From Acidimicrobiia bacterium (GTDB lineage Bacteria; Actinomycetota; Acidimicrobiia; Acidimicrobiales; Ilumatobacteraceae), in contig JACCUL010000360.1 in the NCBI GenBank assembly GCA_013811855.1, forward strand, positions 1 to 5,263: a stretch of DNA of 5,263 nt. Direction: 5' to 3'. Both the position numbers and the translations under genes were made by a program. How positions within the stretch are numbered: the first letter of the stretch is position 1; each line of letters starts with the position of its first letter. Shown here in pieces: positions 1 to 4,950 of this stretch. A model generated the notes under the pieces. The model did no database searches. It was given only the letters and a program-made list of their open reading frames with translations, and was not told where the DNA came from.

Positions 1-397
1 CCGGGACGATGCCGCGCCGGGCGATCTCGTGGACGCGGGCCTTGATGTTGGCGTGGCTGACCTCGGTCTGGCCGTGCGGGCAGTCGGCGTCGCCGAAGTC
101 GACGACCTCCAGCCAGTCGAAGATCTCCAGGCCGAGGTCGAGATGATACGTGCCCGGCTCGTAGGCCGTGGCCCGGATCGCCCGTGGACCGAAGCGGGCC
201 CCTGGCCGGTTGGTGGTCGACACGTCGAACGGAGCCCCGACGATGGCCACGTCCGGTTGCCACTCGTCGAGCTGCTCGGGATCGGCGAGGAACGGCCGGT
301 TGCCGAACGACACCATCCCGGCATGGGCGAGCCCGAGCTGCTCGCGCATGCCGTCGCTCAGCTCGCGCCGCGGTGGGGGCCGATCGTCGTGGCTCAC
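1..397 (-). CDS. speB: Agmatinase-family ureohydrolase, N-terminal part (gene cut by the left window edge)
   Basis: Ureohydrolases of this family are binuclear manganese enzymes that remove urea from guanidino compounds; agmatinase converts agmatine to putrescine in the cytoplasm. The visible 132 codons contain a conserved family N-terminus: a strand with VAIVGAPFD (residues 50-58), then NRPGARFGPRAIR (63-75), later a VVDFGDAD-like segment and a helix ending at the window edge. The manganese ligands (GGDHS and DAHxD motifs) lie beyond the edge, so substrate cannot be settled; guanidinobutyrase or guanidinopropionase are alternatives. The start is uncertain: GTG at 397 is chosen because it leaves a 41-base gap after the upstream gene, but GTG at 406 and ATG at 349 are in frame and none has a clear Shine-Dalgarno. 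It lies downstream of, and in the same direction as, the thioredoxin-fold gene, so an operon is likely. The family call is strong; the exact substrate is inferred. Confidence 0.88.
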   Translation of the reverse strand, partial: MSHDDRPPPRRELSDGMREQLGLAHAGMVSFGNRPFLADPEQLDEWQPDVAIVGAPFDVSTTNRPGARFGPRAIRATAYEPGTYHLDLGLEIFDWLEVVDFGDADCPHGQTEVSHANIKARVHEIARRGIVP

Positions 398-438
398 GAC
401 GGGCACCGTAGACCGGCGCACCCGGACGGGTAGTCGGG

Positions 439-1059
439 TCAGCCAGTCGGGTCGGCCGTCCGTCGCCGCTTCAGCTCGAAGAACTCAGGTGTCGTAGCCA
501 GGGCGACCACGCCGTCCCACACCCGGTCGGCGTCCGCGCCGGTCGGAGTCGGCGCGAGGACGGGCCCGAACACACCGAAATCGCCCGTGGTCGTCTGGAG
601 CACGATGACCGGTGAGCCGGTGTCGTCGCCCGAGAACTCCTGGGCCTCGGCGCGCGCCGCGGCAACGGGTTTGTCCAAAGACGTGTCGTCGAGCGCGTCG
701 AGGTACCGCCCGCCGCCGTGCTCGGCGAACACCTCCCGGACGAGTTGGGGGGACGGATCCACGTCGCCGTCGTGCACGAGCGCGCCGTAGGCCGCATAGA
801 TGGGACCCACGATGTCATCGCCGCCGTCGGCGTGGGCCTGTTCGATGGCCCGGAGGAACCCGCGGCTGGCGCGGATCGCCGGACGGTAGCGCTCTGGCAT
901 GGTGTCGACCGGCTCGCCGTCGGAGAGATCGAACGCCCGGAACCCGAGCGGGATGGACCGCCGTGCGGTGACGTGCACGACCCACCGCGACGTCCGCCAG
1001 GTCCACGGACACGCCGGATCGAAGAAGAACGTCACGTGCTGCACGGAAGACTGCGCCAT
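439..1059 (-). CDS. DsbA-fold thioredoxin-like protein, Rv2466c-type (mycothiol-dependent nitroreductase family), CPWT active site
   Basis: The 206-residue protein matches the plan and length of Mycobacterium tuberculosis Rv2466c (about 207 residues), a cytoplasmic mycothiol-dependent reductase of the DsbA superfamily. Visible signatures are FFFDPACPWTWRTSRW (residues 11-26) with the nucleophilic Cys17, a helical insertion (about 55-145), the cis-proline loop GSPVIVL (Pro150), FGPVLAP (164-170) and a C-terminal FFELKRRRT (193-201) that is typical of the Rv2466c group. The second active-site cysteine of the CPWC motif is replaced by Thr20, so the protein should work by a monothiol mechanism, for example through a mixed disulfide with mycothiol, or may have lost reductase activity. 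There is no signal peptide. The ATG at 1059 is preceded by a weak GGGTAGG-like element 8 bases upstream. It is followed by the ureohydrolase gene and preceded by strong hairpins. Family assignment is confident; the physiological substrate is unknown. Confidence 0.87.
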   Translation of the reverse strand: MAQSSVQHVTFFFDPACPWTWRTSRWVVHVTARRSIPLGFRAFDLSDGEPVDTMPERYRPAIRASRGFLRAIEQAHADGGDDIVGPIYAAYGALVHDGDVDPSPQLVREVFAEHGGGRYLDALDDTSLDKPVAAARAEAQEFSGDDTGSPVIVLQTTTGDFGVFGPVLAPTPTGADADRVWDGVVALATTPEFFELKRRRTADPTG

Positions 1060-1105
1060 CAGCGGCGCCTACCCGATTCGGAGCGGGCCGCCCATCCCGG
1101 GGCCG

Positions 1106-1160
1106 AAAAAGTGAGCGCCCCGGTCAGCGCCTCGGCCGAAGCCGCTGCGCTGCCCGGGGC
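1106..1160 (-). terminator. Strong minus-strand hairpin with UUCG loop and T-run (terminator or attenuator)
   Basis: Positions 1117-1160 form a near-perfect inverted repeat. The outer arms are GCCCCGG/CCGGGGC (7 bp), one mismatch, CAGCGC/GCGCTG (6 bp), a 2x2 internal loop, then CGGC/GCCG closing a four-base loop. On the minus strand the loop reads TTCG closed by C-G, the very stable cUUCGg tetraloop. Six bases downstream on that strand is a run of five T (plus-strand AAAAA at 1106-1110). This looks like an intrinsic terminator for minus-strand transcription, although the gap before the T-run is longer than usual. It lies 47 bases upstream of the thioredoxin-like gene's start, so it either ends an unannotated minus-strand transcript or sits in that gene's 5' leader. 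Confidence 0.6.
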
Positions 1161-1226
1161 AGCTCGAGGTGGGACGAACCATCCACCACCGGTCGATCGT
1201 CCGGCGTTAGCCTTTCTTCGACCTCA

Positions 1227-1262
1227 CATCGCCCGTCGTGCCCGAAGGCTCGGCGGGCGATG
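1227..1262 (-). repeat. Second long hairpin with UUCG loop, tandem to the one at 1117-1160
   Basis: A 36-base inverted repeat has a perfect 9-bp outer stem (CATCGCCCG at 1227-1235 with CGGGCGATG at 1254-1262). An inner GCC/GGC stem closes a four-base loop that reads TTCG on the minus strand. On that strand the inner part carries one C-A and one A-A mismatch. No T-run follows on either strand, so it is not a classic terminator by itself. Its stability and the shared loop with the neighbouring hairpin suggest both act in the same minus-strand RNA. Confidence 0.5.
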
Positions 1263-1761
1263 CCGCGTTATCGGCCCGGTTGCCGGTTGCCCGGCTCCGT
1301 TACCGTCACGGCGCCGGTCACGCTGCCCCGGCCGAAACCGGAACACCGATCAGGCCCCGTGAAGACCGCATCCCCGAAGCGCCAGTTGGGGTGGCACCCC
1401 GCGAACACGACCCTGCTCGTCCGACTGGGCGACCGGCGAACCGGCCTCCCACTCCTCGGAGCGGATGATGGTGGCATTCGTCCCATGTGCCGAAGCCGCT
1501 CTCGCCTCGTGGACAGGTTCGCTGTCGCTCCATCGCCACCGAAGTGGCGTTGCAACGACCCGATCCCCCGTCCCGGTCGGCGTGCGCTTTCCGGTACGGC
1601 GCACACAATGGCCCAAGCCATTCCCCCAGGTCAAGAGGTATTTCCGAATTCACAGGGTTCTCCCCAGAACTTTCCCGTTACCCCCAGGAACCGCCCCGTC
1701 ATCCACCGTTCATGCACAGGCTCGTCCACATCCGCGGCGGCGGTTGCGAGTACGCCGACAG
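1263..1761. other. Gene-free stretch without a convincing coding region
   Basis: About 500 bases here carry no reading frame I would call a gene. Frames on both strands are open because of high GC, but the translations are rich in Pro, Arg, Ser and Gly, show no family motif, and lack ribosome binding sites. I see no tRNA (no GTTCGA-type T-arm with a matching acceptor), no SRP, tmRNA or RNase P signature, and no cobalamin, TPP or T-box consensus. Small symmetric elements are present: GGGGTG/CACCCC around 1388-1400, AATGGC/GCCATT with a 4-base loop at 1607-1622, and GTTCT/AGAAC at 1657-1670. From about 1600 the DNA becomes less GC-rich and strikingly C-rich on the plus strand. A degraded gene or an unrecognised small RNA remains possible. 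Confidence 0.5.
1620..1730 (+). repeat. C-rich cluster of short same-orientation repeats, faintly DnaA-box-like
   Basis: Six 9-mers in one orientation share a T-rich start and a CCNCA-type end: ATTCCCCCA (1620), TTCTCCCCA (1658), TTACCCCCA (1678), TCATCCACC (1699), TCATGCACA (1710) and TCGTCCACA (1722). The last differs from the actinobacterial DnaA box TTGTCCACA at one base; the others differ from TTATCCACA at two or more. The second and third lie in longer related words, GTTCTCCCCAGAAC (1657-1670) and GTTACCCCCAGGAAC (1677-1691), 20 bases apart. The last three are spaced 11-12 bases, about one helical turn. No dnaA or dnaN is in view, so a replication origin is not supported. The patch could be a protein-binding array upstream of the cimA promoter. 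Confidence 0.3.
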
Positions 1762-1790
1762 TTGACGCGAGGGTCGGCGCGGGCTTGAAT
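1762..1790 (+). promoter_or_regulatory. Sigma-70-type promoter for the cimA leader
   Basis: TTGACG (1762-1767, five of six bases to the -35 consensus) is separated by exactly 17 bases from TTGAAT (1785-1790, four of six to the -10 consensus). Transcription would be expected to start about seven bases after the -10, at or next to G1797, which is the first base of the GTG of the leader peptide. That coincidence supports both the promoter and a leaderless leader peptide. It is the best promoter-like pair I found in the intergenic region, and it points towards cimA. Confidence 0.62.
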
Positions 1791-1796
1791 GACCCC

Positions 1797-1856
1797 GTGA
1801 TCACGCCGAGCACCGCCGCCGGGCGCCCGTTCGCCGCGATCATCGACATTCCGTAG
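1797..1856 (+). CDS. Isoleucine-rich leader peptide of cimA (19 residues)
   Basis: The short frame GTG-ATC-ACG and onward encodes MITPSTAAGRPFAAIIDIP and ends with TAG at 1854-1856. Four of 19 residues are isoleucine; three of them cluster as ATC ATC GAC ATT four codons or fewer before the last sense codon, and there is no leucine. This matches the logic of amino-acid operon leader peptides, in which ribosome stalling at codons for the pathway's end product controls a downstream hairpin. The encoded downstream enzyme, citramalate synthase, feeds isoleucine specifically. No Shine-Dalgarno precedes the GTG; the predicted transcription start falls on it, so leaderless initiation, common in actinobacteria, is likely. 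A TTG at 1785 is in frame but overlaps the -10 box. Too short to prove by sequence alone. Confidence 0.6.
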   Translation: MITPSTAAGRPFAAIIDIP

Positions 1857-1878
1857 TGCACGGGCCCGCGCCGTGCAC
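1856..1878 (+). other. Leader hairpin 1, abutting the leader-peptide stop codon
   Basis: GTGCACGG (1856-1863) pairs perfectly with CCGTGCAC (1871-1878), giving 8 bp around a 7-base loop. Its first base is the last base of the leader peptide's TAG, so a ribosome at the final Ile codon or the stop codon would cover the 5' arm. A pause hairpin or a ribosome-sensing element is the natural reading. It does not overlap the terminator-like hairpin that begins 4 bases later. Confidence 0.55.
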
Positions 1879-1882
1879 GACC

Positions 1883-1911
1883 GAGCCGCCCACCAGGGCG
1901 GCTCTTTCGTT
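1883..1911 (+). terminator. Attenuator-type terminator hairpin upstream of cimA
   Basis: GAGCCGCCC (1883-1891) and GGGCGGCTC (1896-1904) form a perfect 9-bp GC-rich stem with the four-base loop ACCA, followed directly by TTTCGTT (1905-1911). The U-tract is short and interrupted, which is common in high-GC genomes. No gene ends just upstream, only the leader peptide, so a terminator here would act on the cimA transcript before its start codon, as expected of an attenuator. Confidence 0.62.
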
Positions 1912-1931
1912 GCCGGGGCGAGCTCAGATCG

Positions 1932-1937
1932 AGAGGA
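1932..1937 (+). promoter_or_regulatory. Ribosome binding site of cimA
   Basis: AGAGGA sits 7 bases before the ATG at 1945. This fixes the start there and argues against the in-frame GTG at 1873, which lies inside the leader hairpins and would add 24 residues unlike the family. Confidence 0.8.
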
Positions 1938-1944
1938 CAGTGCG

Positions 1945-3537
1945 ATGGGCACGACGAGCGAGCGGCCCCACAGGGTCGAGGTCTTCGACACCACGTTGCG
2001 CGACGGCCTGCAGGTCGAGGGCGTCTCGGCGACGGTCGAGGACAAGCTGCGCATCGCCGAGCAACTCGACCTGCTCGGCGTGCACTACATCGAGGGCGGT
2101 TGGCCGGGCGCCAACCCGAAGGACATCGAGTTCTTCGCCCGTGCGGGGAGTGAGCTGCGCCTCGGAACGAGCACGCTCGTGGCCTTCGGCTCGACGCGCC
2201 GGCCGCGCGGCAAGGTCGACGACGACGCCACGTTGCGCAACCTCGTCGAGGCCGCCACGGCGGCGGTGTGCATCGTGGCCAAGAGCTCGGACTACCACGT
2301 CACCGAGGCGCTGCAGACGACGCTGGACGAGGGCGAAGCGATGATCGCCGAGTCGGTGCGCTTCCTGACCGGCGAGGGTCGGCAGGTGCTCGTTGACATG
2401 GAGCACTTCTTCGACGGCTACGCGGCGAACCCCGAGTTCTCGCTGCGGGCGATCGAGGCCGCCGTCATCAACGGCGCCTCCCACGTCGTGCTGTGCGACA
2501 CCAACGGCGGCTCGCTGCCGCACCAGATCGAGGAGATCGTCGGCGCCGTCGTCCACCACCTCGGCGGCGACGTCGTCGTCGGCATCCACTGCCACGACGA
2601 CACCGGCTGCGCGGTGGCCAACTCGATGGCTGCCATTCGAGCGGGGGCGCGCCACGTGCAGGGCACGCTCAACGGCCTCGGTGAGCGCACGGGCAACGCC
2701 AACCTTTCGACGATCATCCCCAACCTGCAGCTGAAGCTCGGTCATCCCTGCCTGCCCGATGGACGGATCGCCTCGCTCACCGCCGTCAGCCACCACGTCG
2801 CCGAGCTGCTCAACCGGGCGGTCAACCCGCAGGCGCCGTACGTCGGTTCCTCGGCGTTCGCCCACAAGGCGGGGCTGCACACGAGCGCCATCGCCAGGGC
2901 CAAGGACGCCTACGAGCACGTCCGCCCGGAGCAGGTCGGCAACGGCACCCGCTTCGTCGTCAGCGAGATGGCCGGCCGGGCCACGATCCAGATGAAGGCC
3001 GCCGAGCTGGGGCTGGAGATGGACGGGCCGGCCGTGAACAGCGTCGTCGACGACCTCAAGCGCCTCGAGCACGAGGGCTACCACTTCGAGGCCGCCGACG
3101 CCTCGCTCGAGCTCCTGATGCGCCGGGCGACTGGGTGGACGCAGGAGTTCTTCCGCGTCGAGAGCATGCGGGTGATCACCGACGAGCTGCCGAACGGCGA
3201 GTTCACGACCGAGGCCACGGCCAAGGTGTGGGTCGGCGACGACCGGCACGTGCACACCGCCGAAGGCAACGGCCCGGTCAACGCCATCGACACAGCGCTG
3301 CGGATGGCCCTCGCCGACGCCTATCCACAGCTGTCGCGCGTCCACCTCACGGACTTCAAGGTGCGCATCCTCGACGGGGCCAGTGCGACGGGCGCGGTGA
3401 CCAGGGTGCTGCTCGACGCCACTGACGGTGAGCGGGACTGGACGACGATCGGGGTCAGCGCCAACATCATCGAGGCGTCGTGGCGAGCGTTGGAGGAGAG
3501 CCTCGTCTACGGCCTGCTCCATGGCCTGCCAGGATGA
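1945..3537 (+). CDS. cimA: (R)-citramalate synthase
   Basis: This 530-residue cytoplasmic enzyme condenses pyruvate and acetyl-CoA to (R)-citramalate, the first step of the threonine-independent route to 2-oxobutyrate and isoleucine. The catalytic TIM barrel starts with VEVFDTTLRDG (residues 11-21; Arg19 and metal ligand Asp20), followed by EGGWPGANPKD (50-60), which is characteristic of citramalate synthases. Metal-binding HCH is at 215-217 and NGLGERTGNANL at 243-254 (Asn251); the His217-to-Asn251 spacing equals that of LeuA. A linker domain spans roughly 290-370, and a LeuA-type allosteric domain about 390-525, so feedback inhibition by isoleucine is expected. Length fits the family (about 520-540). 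The start is set by AGAGGA 7 bases upstream. It is preceded by an Ile-rich leader peptide with hairpins and followed after 4 bases by an unknown gene. Isopropylmalate or homocitrate synthase are less likely given the EGGWPG motif and the Ile codons in the leader. Confidence 0.95.
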   Translation: MGTTSERPHRVEVFDTTLRDGLQVEGVSATVEDKLRIAEQLDLLGVHYIEGGWPGANPKDIEFFARAGSELRLGTSTLVAFGSTRRPRGKVDDDATLRNLVEAATAAVCIVAKSSDYHVTEALQTTLDEGEAMIAESVRFLTGEGRQVLVDMEHFFDGYAANPEFSLRAIEAAVINGASHVVLCDTNGGSLPHQIEEIVGAVVHHLGGDVVVGIHCHDDTGCAVANSMAAIRAGARHVQGTLNGLGERTGNANLSTIIPNLQLKLGHPCLPDGRIASLTAVSHHVAELLNRAVNPQAPYVGSSAFAHKAGLHTSAIARAKDAYEHVRPEQVGNGTRFVVSEMAGRATIQMKAAELGLEMDGPAVNSVVDDLKRLEHEGYHFEAADASLELLMRRATGWTQEFFRVESMRVITDELPNGEFTTEATAKVWVGDDRHVHTAEGNGPVNAIDTALRMALADAYPQLSRVHLTDFKVRILDGASATGAVTRVLLDATDGERDWTTIGVSANIIEASWRALEESLVYGLLHGLPG

Positions 3538-3541
3538 GCCG

Positions 3542-4072
3542 ATGGCCGCTCCGAGGTTCGCCCCCGGCAGTCCGATCAACAGCGCTCGCGGCTACGAGTC
3601 GCCGGACCACGTGCCCGACGGGTGGGAGGCCGACCGACCCGGCGACCTGACCGGCCGGCAGCCGGTCGGTCCGAGGCTCGGCTTCCAGGGGCCCGACCAG
3701 GGTTATGCCCTGGCCCTGGCGGCCCGGCTGCGACCCGAGGTACGCATCGGCCCGCGCGAGGACGTCGACGATGCGCTGGCCGGCTGCACGGCGATCGCGC
3801 TGCGCCGGGCATCGGTGTACGGCCGGGCGCCGGTCACGCCTGACTTGCGCATCGCCCTGACGGCGTGGGGCTACTTCGACCCGGACCCGCCGGCCGAGCT
3901 CGTCGAGCTGCGCCGAGCCCGCTTCGAGGGCGTGGCCCACGCCGCCCACAGCTACGGCGAGCTCCGCGCCATCGTCGACGGGTTCCCGGCCGAGACCTTG
4001 CGCCAGACCCTCGACCAGGTGCGCGCCGCGTACCCCGCCTCCTGGCGCTCTCTCCTCGGCGTCGCCGACTGA
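3542..4072 (+). CDS. Uncharacterised protein coupled to cimA
   Basis: I do not recognise this 176-residue protein. It is predicted soluble, with no signal peptide or membrane segment. The first 45 residues are rich in Gly, Pro, Asp and Arg and probably flexible. The remainder looks folded: GPRLGFQGPDQGYALALAARL (43-63), an acidic stretch REDVDDALAGC (72-82) leading into ALRRASVYGRAPVTPDLRIALTAWG (86-110), YFDPDPPAEL (111-120), then helices containing RRARFEGVAHAAHSYGELRAIVDGF (124-148) and a C-terminal YPASWRSLLG. The ATG at 3542 is 4 bases after the cimA stop, with AGGA 7 bases upstream inside the cimA end, so it is almost certainly co-transcribed and translationally coupled. An in-frame ATG at 3521 lacks a well-placed ribosome binding site. 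Third-position GC bias supports coding. A role linked to citramalate synthesis is suggested only by position. Confidence 0.85.
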   Translation: MAAPRFAPGSPINSARGYESPDHVPDGWEADRPGDLTGRQPVGPRLGFQGPDQGYALALAARLRPEVRIGPREDVDDALAGCTAIALRRASVYGRAPVTPDLRIALTAWGYFDPDPPAELVELRRARFEGVAHAAHSYGELRAIVDGFPAETLRQTLDQVRAAYPASWRSLLGVAD

Positions 4073-4158
4073 GGGGGCCGAACCGTTCTGACGAGGTGTG
4101 TGCAGGGTATTTCTGACGAACTTCGCGCCAGAGTCGCGAGCGGTCGTCGACGTCGTGA
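4073..4158. other. Short intergenic gap between convergent genes, with a 9-base direct repeat
   Basis: The two flanking genes point at each other. TTCTGACGA occurs at 4086-4094 and again at 4111-4119. A short palindrome, CGTCGACG, lies near 4145-4152. I see no GC-rich stem with a T-run on either strand, so no intrinsic terminator is evident. Confidence 0.4.
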
Positions 4159-4530
4159 TCAGTCGTCGGCCGTGACCGCGTGGGCCTGGAGATCGGCGAG
4201 GTCGACGAACTCCAACGCCGACAAGTGCGTGCTGTCGAGCACGACGGGGCAGGCCCGCCCCGCCTCCAGCGCTTCGGCCCACCGGGCTGCGCAGACGCAC
4301 CACTGGTCGCCGGGCGCCAGACCGGCGAACCCGTGCTGCGGCATCGGTGTGACGAGGTCGTTGCCGCGGCTGGCGGAGAACTCCAGGAAGTCGGCCGTGA
4401 CCGCGCAGCAGATCACGTGCATGCCGGGGTCGTCGCCGTGGTTCTCGCAGCAGCCCGTCCGGTAGTACCCGGTCACCGGATCCACAGAGCACGGCTGCAG
4501 CTCACTGCCGAGCACGTTGCGCTGCTGCAT
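4159..4530 (-). CDS. DUF2237-family protein
   Basis: The 123-residue protein has the full signature of the DUF2237 family of small bacterial proteins of unknown function: YYRTGCCEN (22-30), a helix segment VTADFLEFSASRGNDLVTP (44-62), HGFAGLAPGDQWCVCAARWAEALEAG (66-91), PVVLDSTH (95-102) and a C-terminal helix LADLQAHA (111-118). It is cysteine-rich (C14, C27, C28, C41, C42, C78, C80, C94), with the paired CC and CVC motifs suggesting a metal or redox role, which is inference. Length is normal for the family. The ATG at 4530 follows a weak GGCAGG 9 bases upstream. A much longer open frame continues upstream on this strand, but that extension is only the complement of the next two genes. The start codon lies 30 bases from that of the divergent PPOX gene. 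Confidence 0.88.
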   Translation of the reverse strand: MQQRNVLGSELQPCSVDPVTGYYRTGCCENHGDDPGMHVICCAVTADFLEFSASRGNDLVTPMPQHGFAGLAPGDQWCVCAARWAEALEAGRACPVVLDSTHLSALEFVDLADLQAHAVTADD

Positions 4531-4548
4531 GCCTCGCAGCCTGCCACG

Positions 4549-4554
4549 TAGGTT
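4549..4554 (+). promoter_or_regulatory. Possible -10 box for a leaderless PPOX-family transcript
   Basis: TAGGTT fits the actinobacterial TANNNT -10 pattern and ends 6 bases before the ATG at 4561, which would put transcription start at or next to the start codon. The corresponding -35 region (TGCATG, 4526-4531) is poor. The TAGG could alternatively act as a weak ribosome binding site 8 bases from that ATG. Only 30 bases separate the divergent start codons, so control signals must be very compact or lie inside the neighbouring gene. Confidence 0.35.
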
Positions 4555-4560
4555 GTGCCG

Positions 4561-4947
4561 ATGCTCGAACCTGCGATCCGTGACTTGGCGACGGGGAAGA
4601 ACTTCGCCGCGCTCAGCGTCCACCTCCCGAACGGCCAGATCGCCACGCACGTGATGTGGGTCGATGCCACCGACGACCAGATCCTCGTCAACACCGAGAT
4701 CCACCGGGCCAAGTACAAGGCGATGCAGCAGGACCCCGAGGTGACCGTGACCGTGTGGGACGCCACCAACCCGTACCGCTACGGCGAGGTGCGCGGCCGG
4801 GTCATCGGCGAGGTGCGCGGCGACGAGGCCCGCGCCCACATCGACACACTGTCGCAGCGCTACCTCGGCCACGACTACGCAGCCCAGATCCAGAGCGAGC
4901 GGGTGGTCGTGCGTATAGACCCCGTGCGCCAGCGGGCGACCGGCTGA
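4561..4947 (+). CDS. Pyridoxamine 5'-phosphate oxidase-like (PPOX class) F420/flavin-dependent protein
   Basis: This 128-residue protein has the split beta-barrel layout of the small PPOX-class proteins common in actinobacteria, many of which use deazaflavin F420 or FMN. Visible elements are an N-terminal helix LEPAIRDLATG, the first barrel strands FAALSVHLPNGQIATHVMWV (about 15-34), ILVNTEIHRAKYKAMQQDPEVTVTVWD (about 42-68, the region that usually contacts the cofactor phosphate through basic residues), the strand YGEVRGRVIGEV and a final strand ERVVVRIDPVRQRA. It is soluble. ATG at 4561 is preferred, because TAGG lies 8 bases upstream; GTG at 4555 would add two residues. F420 use rather than FMN is inferred from family resemblance, and substrate is unknown. 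It is followed 3 bases later by purE, so the two are probably co-transcribed. Confidence 0.85.
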   Translation: MLEPAIRDLATGKNFAALSVHLPNGQIATHVMWVDATDDQILVNTEIHRAKYKAMQQDPEVTVTVWDATNPYRYGEVRGRVIGEVRGDEARAHIDTLSQRYLGHDYAAQIQSERVVVRIDPVRQRATG

Positions 4948-4950
4948 CCC

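Noticed and set aside
29..433. Plus-strand 134-codon open frame at the left edge
   Set aside because: It is the complement of the ureohydrolase N-terminus, whose conserved motifs are clear on the minus strand.
1657..1670. GTTCT/AGAAC inverted repeat as an SOS (LexA) box
   Set aside because: The actinobacterial LexA site is GAAC-N4-GTTC; here the half-sites are in the opposite arrangement.
1620..1730. Chromosomal replication origin
   Set aside because: The DnaA-box-like words are mostly two or more mismatches from consensus, there is no AT-rich unwinding region, and neither dnaA nor dnaN is nearby.
1260..1796. Plus-strand open frame running into the leader peptide frame
   Set aside because: Amino acid composition is unlike a folded protein, third-position bias fades after about 1490, and a promoter lies within it.
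1631..1861. 76-codon minus-strand open frame opposite the cimA leader
   Set aside because: No ribosome binding site, no recognisable motif, and it competes with a coherent promoter-leader-hairpin arrangement on the plus strand.
1873..1944. Extended start of cimA at GTG 1873
   Set aside because: It falls inside the leader hairpins, has no ribosome binding site, and adds 24 residues not typical of the family; the ATG at 1945 has AGAGGA at good spacing.
1924..3579. A 551-codon open frame on the minus strand opposite cimA
   Set aside because: Typical antisense shadow in high-GC coding DNA: Arg/Val/Asp/Gly-rich composition, no family motifs, and cimA on the other strand is unambiguous.
3467..4492. 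341-codon minus-strand open frame across the unknown gene and the DUF2237 gene
   Set aside because: Low-complexity Arg/Gly/Pro translation without motifs, overlapping well-supported genes on both strands.
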